From: Verrucomicrobiaceae bacterium
GTDB lineage: Bacteria > Verrucomicrobiota > Verrucomicrobiia > Verrucomicrobiales > Akkermansiaceae
DNA length: 35,726 nt
Assembly: GCA_029977225.1 (NCBI GenBank)
Contig: JAPOLH010000009.1
Span: 1 to 35,726, forward strand
Direction of reading: 5' to 3'
Position 1 is the first letter of the stretch. Each line of letters starts with the position of its first letter. Position numbers and translations under genes: made by a program. A model generated the notes under the pieces. That model ran no database searches and had not been told where the DNA came from. It saw only the letters and a program-made list of their open reading frames with translations. Shown here piece after piece: positions 9,287-17,477 of the stretch.

Positions 9287-9643
9287 ATGCTCAAGGTTTA
9301 CATTTATCAAAAATGCAGCACCTGCCGCGATGCGCTCAAGTGGCTCGACGCGCGTGGCATCAAGTACGAAGTCAAAGCCATCCGCGAAACGCCACCGACA
9401 AAGGCCGAACTCAAGGTCGCGCTCGATGCCGCTCATGGTGACCTGCGAAAAATTTTCAACACCTCGGGCATGGACTACCGAGCCCTCGGCCTCAAGGACC
9501 TCCTGCCAAACATGAGCGAAAAAGAGGCGCTCGAAATGCTCTCAACCCATGGCAATCTCGTGAAGCGCCCCTTCGTGATCGGCGATGGAAAAGTGCTCGT
9601 CGGCTTCAAGGATGCGGCATGGCAAAGCGCGCTGATGAACTAA
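9287..9643 (+). CDS. ArsC/Spx/YffB-family thioredoxin-like protein
   Basis: This is a 118-residue thioredoxin-fold protein of the ArsC superfamily. The N-terminal YIYQKCSTCRDALKWL carries a CxxC pair (C10, C13), followed by an ArsC-like helix-rich insert (IFNTSGMDYRALGLKD) and a C-terminal KRPFVIGDGKVLVGFKD. The KRP motif is typical of both arsenate reductases and Spx/YffB proteins. Its function could be thiol-disulfide chemistry, arsenate reduction or stress regulation; the sequence does not decide. No arsenic genes are adjacent. It lies 37 bases after pqiC on the same strand and may share its transcript. It converges on the SDR gene, only 12 bases away. Confidence 0.85.
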   Translation: MLKVYIYQKCSTCRDALKWLDARGIKYEVKAIRETPPTKAELKVALDAAHGDLRKIFNTSGMDYRALGLKDLLPNMSEKEALEMLSTHGNLVKRPFVIGDGKVLVGFKDAAWQSALMN

Positions 9644-9655
9644 GGGTGGCCGCCC

Positions 9656-10318
9656 TCACATCGGCGCGATGCGGCTGTCGAGTTGGAAGACTTGGCCTGA
9701 AGTATTGGGCATGTGGTGGTGAAGAAATCGGATGAACTCTGCCGCGTGTGCGCAGGTGTTGAAACGGCCGAGCGTATGGTCGGCGAGGATTTGTTCGCGG
9801 CGTATTGGGGTGATGCCCGAGGTCATGGCGGTTTCGAGAAAGCCCGGAAGCACCGCGTTGATCCGAACATTGGAAGGCCCGTGTTGCGATGCGAGATCGG
9901 CGACGAGACCAAGCAAAGCGGCTTTCGCGGCCGCGTAGGGCGCCTGACCCCGCGGTGGTCGCAGCGCTGAAAAACTTGAGATCAACACGATGTGACCATG
10001 GCGGCGTTCGATCATGTTGGGAAGCACCGCACGAATGCAGGAAAGCGCGCCGCTGAAGTTGACCGACCATGTTTCGTCCCAAGCTTCTTCGCTGAGCTGG
10101 CCAAGCGATGCGTCGCGCGTGATGCCGGCCGCGCATACCAGTAGGTCAACATCACGCGCTTCGAAATAACCGCGCACATGTGCGGGATCCCTTACATCAA
10201 GCTCGCGGCTGCCGGGTGCGCCGATCGACCAATCAGGCGCAGCAAGCGCCTCGGCGATAGCCTTGCCAAGGCCACCGGTGCCTCCGGTGATGACTGCATG
10301 ATGGGTCGCCGCCTGCAT
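9656..10318 (-). CDS. Short-chain dehydrogenase/reductase (FabG-like)
   Basis: NAD(P)-dependent oxidoreductase of the classical SDR family, 220 residues. The Rossmann glycine motif TGGTGGLG is at residues 11-18, CAAG at 62-65 takes the place of the usual NNAG, and the catalytic residues are Ser114/115 (LISSFSA), Tyr128 and Lys132 (YAAAK). INAVLPGFLETAM gives the post-catalytic PG motif. The chain is shorter than usual (about 245 residues), mainly because the segment after the glycine motif is compressed (IGAPGSRELDVRD). The substrate is unknown. It is the last of a minus-strand group, 40 bases after folD. Confidence 0.9.
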   Translation of the reverse strand: MQAATHHAVITGGTGGLGKAIAEALAAPDWSIGAPGSRELDVRDPAHVRGYFEARDVDLLVCAAGITRDASLGQLSEEAWDETWSVNFSGALSCIRAVLPNMIERRHGHIVLISSFSALRPPRGQAPYAAAKAALLGLVADLASQHGPSNVRINAVLPGFLETAMTSGITPIRREQILADHTLGRFNTCAHAAEFIRFLHHHMPNTSGQVFQLDSRIAPM

Positions 10319-10358
10319 GATGTTTCAAAATGTGCTGTGACAGCGGCGCGGTCGGGAA

Positions 10359-11240
10359 TCAGGCCTGCGATTGTCGTGCCGCTTGCAGCGTGTTCTTCAT
10401 CAGCATCGCGATGGTCATCGGCCCGACGCCGCCGGGCACCGGAGTGATCGCCGAGCAGAGCGGCGCCACTTCTTCAAAGGCCACATCGCCGGTGAGACGG
10501 TAGCCGGATTTTTTCGACGGATCAGCTACGCGGTTGATGCCGACATCGATGACGACCGCGCCAGGCTTGACCCAATCGGCCTTGACCATTTCAGGCCTGC
10601 CGACAGCGGCGACGAGGATGTCCGCACGGCGGCAAATTGCTGGCAAATCGCGTGAGCGCGAATGCGCGATGGTGACGGTGGAGTTGGATTTTTTTGAAAC
10701 CAAAAGGAGCGCCATCGGCTTACCGACGATCATGCTGCGGCCGACGACCACCGCTTCGGCGCCGTTGGTTTCGATGCCGGCGACTTCGAGCAACTTCATG
10801 CAGCCTGCGGGCGTGCAGGGGACAAATCCTGTCGGGTCTTCCAGAGCGAGCTTGGCGACATTTTCCGGATGAAATCCGTCAACATCCTTGCGCGGGTCGA
10901 TCGCGCGAATGATTTCCTCTTCGTTGATGTGTGCCGGTGGTGGCGATTGCACGAGGATGCCGTGGATCGCGGGGTCGGCATTGAGATCGCGTACGACCTT
11001 GAGCAGTTCGTCTTGCGTGGTGTTCGCGGGCAACTCGATCTTGCGCGAAAAAATTCCGAGCTCGCCGCAGGTGCGGACTTTGGATCCGACATACACATGC
11101 GAGGCTGGATCATCGCCGACCAACACGACCGCAAGGCCGGGCGTGGTGCCGCGGGATTTGAGGGCTTCGACTTCCGCGCGGCACTCATCGAGCACGGCGG
11201 CGGCCACGGATTTTCCATCAAGCAATCGGGGCTGGTTCAT
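10359..11240 (-). CDS. folD: Bifunctional methylenetetrahydrofolate dehydrogenase/cyclohydrolase FolD
   Basis: FolD interconverts 5,10-methylene-, 5,10-methenyl- and 10-formyl-tetrahydrofolate in cytoplasmic one-carbon metabolism. The 293 residues begin [14 protein letters not shown]. Visible motifs are the catalytic YVGSK (Y50, K54), [27 protein letters not shown], the NADP-binding [11 protein letters not shown] and the C-terminal [12 protein letters not shown]. The ORF track adds 41 N-terminal residues (start 11363) that overlap the upstream acyltransferase gene. The family start favours 11240, 19 bases after that gene's stop. No Shine-Dalgarno sequence is seen; the leader is TCAACCAACCCT. 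Confidence 0.97.
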   Translation of the reverse strand: MNQPRLLDGKSVAAAVLDECRAEVEALKSRGTTPGLAVVLVGDDPASHVYVGSKVRTCGELGIFSRKIELPANTTQDELLKVVRDLNADPAIHGILVQSPPPAHINEEEIIRAIDPRKDVDGFHPENVAKLALEDPTGFVPCTPAGCMKLLEVAGIETNGAEAVVVGRSMIVGKPMALLLVSKKSNSTVTIAHSRSRDLPAICRRADILVAAVGRPEMVKADWVKPGAVVIDVGINRVADPSKKSGYRLTGDVAFEEVAPLCSAITPVPGGVGPMTIAMLMKNTLQAARQSQA

Positions 11241-11259
11241 AGGGTTGGTTGAAAAAATT

Positions 11260-11937
11260 TTACGCATCGTCGGTGCCGGACACGAGCAACGATTCAATTT
11301 TAAGTCGCTCGTTTTCCAACGCCTCAGCATCAATGCCTTTTGACACATGAAGTGGTTCGCCAAAAGTGACGGACACGCGACTGAATGGCCTAGGGATCAC
11401 AAAGCGGTCCCAAGTTCCAAGCCGCCATGCCGAAGAGAATCGCACATGCACCGGAACGATCGGCGCGCCGGTGGCTTCGGCGAGCTTGATTGCCCCTGCC
11501 TGCACCTTGTAGCGCGGGCCACGCGGGCCATCGGGCGTGAGGCAAACATCCTGCCCGGCTTCCAGTGCGCGCTTGAGTCCGACCAAGGCCGCCACCGCCC
11601 GGCGCGATGAAGAACCGCGAATAGCATTGAATCCAAAGACTGCCATCGCATTTGCGACCATGTCGCCATCGCGGCTCGCGCTGGTGAGAATGCTTACCCG
11701 GCGCTTGCTGCGAAGCATTTTGAGCCATACCCCCGGCACGACAAAAAAGCGGCTGTGCCAAAGCATCAGAATCATCGGCGGCACGGCTTTGTTCGGGTCG
11801 CCGATGTGGCCAGGGTTGTGAAGATCGACCCGCAGCGTCGCGGTGGTGACCTTCATCACCCAGCCCAACAAGGTGCCGAGCATCGACGATTTCCAATCGC
11901 CGCGTATCTCGTGCCTCGTTTTCCTTTTCTCGCTCAT
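11260..11937 (-). CDS. DUF374 lysophospholipid acyltransferase-like protein
   Basis: This 225-residue protein belongs to the DUF374 family, distantly related to LpxL-type and glycerolipid acyltransferases that act at the inner membrane. Family markers are the N-terminal hydrophobic region ([12 protein letters not shown]), [12 protein letters not shown] (a displaced His motif), [23 protein letters not shown] and [20 protein letters not shown]. Members are proposed to acylate lipid A or phospholipid precursors, but the substrate cannot be deduced here. It is co-directional with folD, 19 bases upstream of it, and probably co-transcribed. Confidence 0.88.
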   Translation of the reverse strand: MSEKRKTRHEIRGDWKSSMLGTLLGWVMKVTTATLRVDLHNPGHIGDPNKAVPPMILMLWHSRFFVVPGVWLKMLRSKRRVSILTSASRDGDMVANAMAVFGFNAIRGSSSRRAVAALVGLKRALEAGQDVCLTPDGPRGPRYKVQAGAIKLAEATGAPIVPVHVRFSSAWRLGTWDRFVIPRPFSRVSVTFGEPLHVSKGIDAEALENERLKIESLLVSGTDDA

Positions 11938-11982
11938 GGGGTGAAAATAGCCAAACCGTTGCTTACAGGGGGATGAAAATGC

Positions 11983-12168
11983 CTAAGCTTCGGGCCGGGC
12001 GAGTGTCGCCAATGCGCGCCCGATGACAAGCCTGCGGCTTTCTAGCCACTTCTTTTGCCTTGCAGCTAAGCCCGCATTATCTAGCTTCACCAGTCGTAAG
12101 GCCGTCGTCCGCTGGTTGAAGAGCCAAGGCACCGAGCAGGCCACGCAAGTTTCGCTCAAATCCAACAC
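11983..12168 (-). CDS. Possible small protein upstream of the DUF374 gene
   Basis: A 61-residue reading frame starts at a GTG and ends 45 bases before the DUF374 start on the same strand. The sequence is basic and looks helical towards its end (QKKWLESRRLVIGRALATLA). I do not recognise it. GGGG lies close before the GTG. It would make sense as the first gene of the minus-strand operon. The opposite strand is also open and nothing else supports coding, so this is tentative. Confidence 0.3.
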   Translation of the reverse strand: MLDLSETCVACSVPWLFNQRTTALRLVKLDNAGLAARQKKWLESRRLVIGRALATLARPEA

Positions 12169-12208
12169 AACCCCGGATACGCTCCCACATCCTCATCCCC
12201 CAGCATCC

Positions 12209-12373
12209 ATGACACGCCTCATCTCTGCACTGACCATTGCCGGCCTCGCTCTGATTGCCGCCTCCTGCTGCTGCACCAGTGATTCGAAGCCGCCGAAGCT
12301 GCGCCCGCTTCCTATTTTTCAGGAGATTCAGACCGAAGCTCCCATGGAGCCGGAAATTCGTCCCTCGAAATAA
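12209..12373 (+). CDS. Small putative lipoprotein
   Basis: The 54-residue product begins MTRLISALTIAGLALIAASCCC, a classical lipoprotein signal with Cys20 as the probable lipidated residue and two further Cys after it. About 30 proline- and acid-rich residues follow (KPPKLRPLP, MEPEIRPSK). It is followed within 20 bases by a strong intrinsic terminator, which supports a real transcription unit. The ORF track starts it at 12023, but the signal peptide fixes the start at 12209. The function is unknown. Confidence 0.65.
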   Translation: MTRLISALTIAGLALIAASCCCTSDSKPPKLRPLPIFQEIQTEAPMEPEIRPSK

Positions 12374-12392
12374 GCCGCGCGAAACCATTTTC

Positions 12393-12429
12393 AAAAACGC
12401 CCTTCCGCATCGTGGTTGGGCGTTTTTGC
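12393..12429 (+). terminator. Rho-independent terminator after the small lipoprotein gene
   Basis: A perfect 10-bp stem AAAAACGCCC/GGGCGTTTTT (12393-12402 and 12418-12427) encloses a 15-base loop and ends in a T-run. The A-run on the other side means it could also act on minus-strand transcripts. Confidence 0.85.
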
Positions 12430-12505
12430 TTATTTGCCACCTACTGGATTGCGGGCTTTCCAATCACACGGCTCCTCTGCAGAGTGCCATAGACTCCGAA
12501 ACATC

Positions 12506-12727
12506 ATGAAACCCCGCCGCACACTCGATGAAAACTCACGCTTCAGGGGGAGCGTGAGGCACTACCATCGGGCTGCACGCTCCAACCAAAAAAACTGGGA
12601 AGAATGGATCAACGGCACGAGCAGCGGGCCCATAAGAGCTAGAAACTGGACCAAAATCCTTCTCCTCTTCGTGGGCAGTCTCGCCCTTTTGGGGGTCATC
12701 ATCGGCTTGGTGATCGAGATGCGATAG
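12506..12727 (+). CDS. Small single-span membrane protein of unknown function
   Basis: The 73-residue product starts at the ATG at 12506; the ORF track's 12416 start runs back towards the terminator. The N-terminal 45 residues are hydrophilic and basic (MKPRRTLDENSRFRGSVRHY, then AARSNQKNWEEWINGT). They are followed by one strong transmembrane helix (ILLLFVGSLALLGVIIGLVI) and a short EMR tail, so it looks tail-anchored with the N-terminus in the cytoplasm. I do not recognise a family. It lies 106 bases before leuC on the same strand, but leuC appears to have its own promoter. Confidence 0.7.
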   Translation: MKPRRTLDENSRFRGSVRHYHRAARSNQKNWEEWINGTSSGPIRARNWTKILLLFVGSLALLGVIIGLVIEMR

Positions 12728-12769
12728 CGCAACAAATGCGTGGAACCTCCGCCTGATGCGCATGCGGCT

Positions 12770-12798
12770 TTGACATTTTCGCGCCACAAAGGCAGTTT
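12770..12798 (+). promoter_or_regulatory. Candidate leuC promoter
   Basis: A perfect TTGACA (12770-12775) is followed after 17 bases by CAGTTT (12793-12798), a poor -10 box. It lies 36 bases before the leuC ATG. No leader peptide rich in Leu codons and no T-box is visible in this short leader. Confidence 0.35.
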
Positions 12799-12833
12799 TC
12801 CCGCCCGCCACCAACCCCGGCGGTCAGTTCACC

Positions 12834-14255
12834 ATGGGAAAAAATCTCTTCCAGAAAGTTTGGGACGCCCACACTGTTGGCACGCTTGCCGACGGACGTA
12901 CGCAGCTCTTCATCGGCACGCACCTGATTCACGAGGTCACCTCGCCGCAGGCCTTCGGCATGCTTCGCGACCTTGGCCTCAAGGTGAAGTTCCCCCAACG
13001 CACCTTTGCCACCGTCGACCACATCGTGCCGACCGTCGACCAGGATGCGCCACAGGATCCGCTTGCCGCGGAAATGATGCAGGCGCTGCGCAAAAATGCC
13101 GATGACTTCGGCGTGACTTATTTCGACCTCGCCTCTGGCAAACAGGGCATCGTCCATGTCGTCGGCCCCGAGCAGGGCATCACCCAGCCGGGCACCACGA
13201 TCGCTTGCGGCGATTCGCACACCGCCACTCACGGCGCGTTCGGCGCGATTGCCTTTGGCATTGGCACCACGCAAGTGCGCGATGTACTGGCCTCGCAAAC
13301 TCTCGCACTCGAAGCTCTCAAAGTCCGCCGCATCGAGGTCAATGGCAACCTTCGCCCCGGAGTCTACGCCAAGGATGTGATCCTTCACATCATCCGCCTG
13401 CTCGGTGCCAAAGGCGGCATCGGCTATGCCTACGAATACGCCGGCGATGTCTTCGACCGCATGTCGATGGAAGAGCGCATGACCGTTTGCAACATGTCAA
13501 TCGAAGGCGGCGCACGCTGCGGATATGTGAACCCCGATGCCAAGACGGTCGCCTATCTCAAGGGTCGCCCTTATGTCGACATGAGCGACTTCGATGCCAC
13601 CGCGACGCGCTGGTTGTCCTTCGCCTCCGATGCGGATGCGAAGTTTGACGACATCGTCCGCATCAACGCCGCCGATATCGAGCCCACTGTCACCTGGGGC
13701 ATTTCACCCGATCACGGCATTTCGATTTCCGAAAGTATCCCCGACCCCGCCAAGGCTGCATCTGCGCAGGACAAGGCCTCGATCGACGAGGCACTTGCCT
13801 ACATGAAATTGCCCGCAGGTACGCCCATCAAGGGTGTGAAGATCGATGTCGCGTTCATCGGCTCCTGCACCAACGGCCGGATTTCCGACTTCCGCGAAGT
13901 GGCGAAATACATTCAAGGCCATCGCGTCGCAGCGGGCGTCAAGGCGATCGCCGTTCCCGGCTCGCAAATCGTCGCGATCCAATGCGAACAGGAGGGCATC
14001 CCGGAAATTTTCCGTGCCGCCGGATTCGAATGGCGCGGTGCCGGATGTTCGATGTGCCTTGCAATGAATCCCGACAAACTCGTCGGCGATCAACTTTGCG
14101 CCTCATCCTCAAACCGCAACTTCAAAGGCCGCCAAGGCTCGCCCACCGGCCGCACGGTCCTCATGTCGCCGGTAATGGTCGCTGCCGCCGCCATCAACGG
14201 CAGCATCGCCGACGCACGCGAGGTCTTTGATCTTCAGCAGGCCGCTGTCGCGTAA
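12834..14255 (+). CDS. leuC: 3-isopropylmalate dehydratase large subunit
   Basis: LeuC with LeuD isomerises 2-isopropylmalate to 3-isopropylmalate in leucine biosynthesis. The 473 residues are the normal length for the bacterial LeuC of the aconitase family. The [4Fe-4S] ligands are Cys345 (FIGSCTNGR), Cys405 and Cys408 ([11 protein letters not shown]). Substrate-binding motifs include [20 protein letters not shown] and [11 protein letters not shown]. leuD follows after 51 bases, so the two form a leuCD unit; leuA and leuB are not in the window. Confidence 0.97.
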   Translation: MGKNLFQKVWDAHTVGTLADGRTQLFIGTHLIHEVTSPQAFGMLRDLGLKVKFPQRTFATVDHIVPTVDQDAPQDPLAAEMMQALRKNADDFGVTYFDLASGKQGIVHVVGPEQGITQPGTTIACGDSHTATHGAFGAIAFGIGTTQVRDVLASQTLALEALKVRRIEVNGNLRPGVYAKDVILHIIRLLGAKGGIGYAYEYAGDVFDRMSMEERMTVCNMSIEGGARCGYVNPDAKTVAYLKGRPYVDMSDFDATATRWLSFASDADAKFDDIVRINAADIEPTVTWGISPDHGISISESIPDPAKAASAQDKASIDEALAYMKLPAGTPIKGVKIDVAFIGSCTNGRISDFREVAKYIQGHRVAAGVKAIAVPGSQIVAIQCEQEGIPEIFRAAGFEWRGAGCSMCLAMNPDKLVGDQLCASSSNRNFKGRQGSPTGRTVLMSPVMVAAAAINGSIADAREVFDLQQAAVA

Positions 14256-14306
14256 GCCAAAAGCGCGATCACTCAGCACTAAACCATCAGCAATTCATAC
14301 TCAACC

Positions 14307-14909
14307 ATGCCCCTCGATCCCGTAACTCAAGTTTCCGGCCGCGCCGTTTTCATTCCCGGCGCCGACATCGACACCGACCGCATCATCCCCGCGCGCTTCA
14401 TGAAGTGCGTCACCTTCGACGGGCTCGGCGAGTTCGCGTTCTACGATGTGCGCTTCAATTCTGAAACCGGGGAGAAAACCGATCATCCGCTCAACGACCC
14501 ACGCTTCGAAGGGGCATCGATCTTGCTTGCGGGTGTTAACTTCGGCTGCGGATCATCGCGCGAGCATGCTCCTCAATCGTTGAAAAAATACGGCTTCAAC
14601 GGTGTCGTCGCCGAATCGTTTGCGGAGATCTTCTTCGGCAACTCGACCACTCTCGCCATGCCCTGCGTGATCGCCACGGCCGCCGACATTGCAGCACTGC
14701 GCGATGCGGTGGAGAATGACCCAGCGACCATCATTACCATCGATGTCGACGGCCTGCGCGTGCGTAGTTCAAGCGGACTCGACTTCCCCGTCACCATGCC
14801 CGACTCAGCACGCGACGCGCTCGTCTCCGGTCGCTGGGATCCGATCCAGGAACTTCTCGACAACGACTCTGCCATCGAGTCGAAGGCTCGCGAACTTCAC
14901 TATGTCTGA
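14307..14909 (+). CDS. leuD: 3-isopropylmalate dehydratase small subunit
   Basis: This is the swivel-domain partner of LeuC, 200 residues, the usual LeuD length. Typical segments are GADIDTDRIIPARFMK, the loop FGCGSSREHAPQSLKKYG and VVAESFAEIFFGNS. It starts 51 bases after leuC without a Shine-Dalgarno sequence (leader ATACTCAACC). It ends 26 bases from the convergent U32 gene, with only a 4-bp GGCG/CGCC hairpin between them. Confidence 0.97.
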   Translation: MPLDPVTQVSGRAVFIPGADIDTDRIIPARFMKCVTFDGLGEFAFYDVRFNSETGEKTDHPLNDPRFEGASILLAGVNFGCGSSREHAPQSLKKYGFNGVVAESFAEIFFGNSTTLAMPCVIATAADIAALRDAVENDPATIITIDVDGLRVRSSSGLDFPVTMPDSARDALVSGRWDPIQELLDNDSAIESKARELHYV

Positions 14910-14935
14910 GCTCAGGCTGTTGGCGTCTAGCGCCG

Positions 14936-17395
14936 TCACATTTTGAGGGTGCCTTCGGTGACGCCTAGTTTCTCGATTGCTTCGACCTGTTCGAGCAGAT
15001 CAATCGCCCCAGCCCGGCCTGCGAGCAGGTCCTGATACGCACGAATGGTCTTGGTGGCGGTGGCCTCGTCTTCATCAAGCAACTCGACGCGAAACTTCGC
15101 AAGCCCGGTCGAGCGCAGTTCATCGTAATACCTCGCGCCGGTCTGCGCGCGGCCGTTGAAGAGCGTGTTGCGACAGCCGACGTCGGCCTGCAAGCGGTGC
15201 AACTGGCCAACGCGATCACGCAAATGCACGACATGTTTTTCGCAGGGCCGGCCGCAGTCCTTGTAGGTCGTGCCGTTGCTCAAAAATGTGCAGAACACAC
15301 AGTGCTCCATATGAAACATCGGCATGTGCTGGTGAAGTGATAGCTCAAACCACTGCGGCGGAGCAGCATCGAGCAGATCCAGCACCTGGCCAATGTTGAG
15401 GTCGTAGGACACCGTCATGAAATCCAAACCCGCGCCTTCCATCATCACGCGAGCGGTCAGGGGATTGGAAACATTGAGCGAGAAATCACCGGCCTTGATG
15501 AAATTGCTACGGCGTTTGTAGTAATTCAACGCCGAGAGATTGCGCAACAAGGCACCATCGGGCGCGGCGTTCTCGACGAGCTTGAGGTAGCCGATTTCAC
15601 CGGGCTTGAGAATGCGTGGTGTGGCGAGCAGGATTTTGGCATCGGCCCTAACGCCCGAATTTCTGAAAACCGCCACCGCATCCTTGTAGCGGCGCGGGTC
15701 TTCGAAGTCACAATAGACCAGCTCCACCCCACAGGCGATCGCAGCATCGAGCTGAGCAAAGTTGCGACAAAGCACCGATAATCGCGCAGCAGCGCCATCA
15801 TTTTGCGCCATGGCAGGCATCAAATCCTCACGACTGGCGTGGTTCACCACCCGTGAAGGTTTTTCCTTGTCCGCATCAAGCTTCGCGACGAGATCGCGGC
15901 GCAGTTGGTTGAGCGCCGAAAGCGGAAAATGGCAATCGCCTTCAAGTTGGTTGTCGATCGCCGCCAGCTCGAATGGCGTATCGCCCAAACGCCCAAGCTG
16001 CGCCGCCAGCGTCTCTGCATCGAGCGCGCGCTTCGCCGCCGGCTGCAGGGTGATTTCACTGCGCACATGGACATTCCCACAACGCAACTCAAGCACATCG
16101 CCTGGCTTACCGCGCACCTGCATCTCGAGCGGAATTTTTTTCTCAAGCGGACGCGTGTTTTGCCAAAATTTCCTCAACTCGGATTCGAGCTTCGGATCTG
16201 ATGTCTTGTACACCGTGTGCCCCGGATGGATGCGCTCGAAGTTGATGCCGCTGTAAGTTCGATGAAAAATGATGCGGCCATTTTCGATTTTCCAAATCCG
16301 CGCACCTTGCTCGAGGTCGCGATTCTCACCGGCATCAAAGACAACCCCATCACCGGCCGCCAGCGGCACGCCGGTGGTGTTCGTCAGCTTGATCCATCCC
16401 TCACCACACTCGGCAATCTCGCCGAGAAGCGGTCCACGCTTTTTACCGAAGCGCCCGTGCGTCAGATAAGGATGATTCGTCCCCGCGAGCCAGCCGCTCG
16501 TGAGCCCACGTGAAAAGGTCATTTCGAGCGCATAGCGGTCGTGATCGGTGACCTCCGACGCAGCATCGGCCATCGCCGCATCAAGCGCCTTGCGATAGAC
16601 CCGCGTGACCGCCGCCACATACTCGGGCGACTTGAGGCGGCCCTCGATCTTGAACGATTTCACACCCGCGCGGACTAGATCGGGAATGAGGTCAACGGCA
16701 GCAAGGTCCTGCGGGCTGAGCAGATAACGGCGCTCGCCCATGTCGCGCACTTCACCATCGACGACCAACTCGTATGGCATGCGGCATGCCTGCGCACACT
16801 CGCCGCGATTCGCACTGCGTTGTCCGAGCGATTCGCTGGTGAGGCACTGACCCGAATACGCGACGCACAATGCACCATGCACAAAGACCTCGAGCGGTGT
16901 GCGGGTTTGTGAATGGGATTTTTGAAATCGTTCGATCTCGCGCACCGAAAGTTCGCGCGCCAGCACCGCGCGCTCCATCGGGAAAAGTGACTCGATAAAT
17001 TCCAGGCCTTCCGGCGAGGTGATCGACATCTGCGTCGAGCCGTGCAGCTCGACATCGGGTGCCACCAAGCGCGCAAGCTTTGCCAAGCCAAGATCCTGGA
17101 TGATCAAGGCATCGACCCCCGCATCGGCGATCAGGCGCAGCTGCTTTTCTGCAGCCTCGAGCTCGCCGGTGAACACCAGCGTGTTCATCGCGACAAAACC
17201 TTTCACGCCATGACGGTGCAGGTAATCCATCAACTCCGGCAGGTCCTCTGCGCCAAAGTTATCCGCACGCAGCCGCGCATTGAATCGTGGCAGGCCAAAA
17301 TAAATCGCATCGGCACCGGCCACCACCGCCGCCCGCGCGCAATCCCAGTTACCCGCAGGCGAAAGCAGCTCGGGCCTTAAATCAATGCTGTTCAC
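14936..17395 (-). CDS. U32-family (RlhA-like) 23S rRNA hydroxylase/peptidase-family protein
   Basis: The 819-residue protein of the U32 family matches the RlhA/YdcP branch, which in E. coli hydroxylates C2501 of 23S rRNA. An N-terminal TIM-barrel-like domain starts ELLSPAGNWDCARAAVVAGA. The U32 signature spans residues 169-187 (EVFVHGALCVAYSGQCLTS), and C177, C184, C200 and C204 (RGECAQACRMPY) are candidate Fe-S ligands. A DUF3656-like middle follows. A second barrel-like region carries another Cys set, EHCVFCTFLSNG then KDCGRPCEKH (C-x2-C, C-x3-C). It is longer than E. coli RlhA (about 650 residues) because of this C-terminal part. It is convergent with leuD and divergent from the DUF1800 gene. 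Exact activity is inferred. Confidence 0.85.
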   Translation of the reverse strand: MNSIDLRPELLSPAGNWDCARAAVVAGADAIYFGLPRFNARLRADNFGAEDLPELMDYLHRHGVKGFVAMNTLVFTGELEAAEKQLRLIADAGVDALIIQDLGLAKLARLVAPDVELHGSTQMSITSPEGLEFIESLFPMERAVLARELSVREIERFQKSHSQTRTPLEVFVHGALCVAYSGQCLTSESLGQRSANRGECAQACRMPYELVVDGEVRDMGERRYLLSPQDLAAVDLIPDLVRAGVKSFKIEGRLKSPEYVAAVTRVYRKALDAAMADAASEVTDHDRYALEMTFSRGLTSGWLAGTNHPYLTHGRFGKKRGPLLGEIAECGEGWIKLTNTTGVPLAAGDGVVFDAGENRDLEQGARIWKIENGRIIFHRTYSGINFERIHPGHTVYKTSDPKLESELRKFWQNTRPLEKKIPLEMQVRGKPGDVLELRCGNVHVRSEITLQPAAKRALDAETLAAQLGRLGDTPFELAAIDNQLEGDCHFPLSALNQLRRDLVAKLDADKEKPSRVVNHASREDLMPAMAQNDGAAARLSVLCRNFAQLDAAIACGVELVYCDFEDPRRYKDAVAVFRNSGVRADAKILLATPRILKPGEIGYLKLVENAAPDGALLRNLSALNYYKRRSNFIKAGDFSLNVSNPLTARVMMEGAGLDFMTVSYDLNIGQVLDLLDAAPPQWFELSLHQHMPMFHMEHCVFCTFLSNGTTYKDCGRPCEKHVVHLRDRVGQLHRLQADVGCRNTLFNGRAQTGARYYDELRSTGLAKFRVELLDEDEATATKTIRAYQDLLAGRAGAIDLLEQVEAIEKLGVTEGTLKM

Positions 17396-17477
17396 GCGCT
17401 CATTGAATCAGCCCAGCGACAAATGACCAGCAGAAGGCGCGGCAAGAAAGACCGCGATTTGCGCAACTTTTTACGCG

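Noticed and set aside
9287-9643. Dedicated arsenate reductase linked with the NIP-like aquaporin as an arsenic system
   Set aside because: The two genes are 14 kb apart with unrelated genes between them, and no arsR or efflux gene is present.
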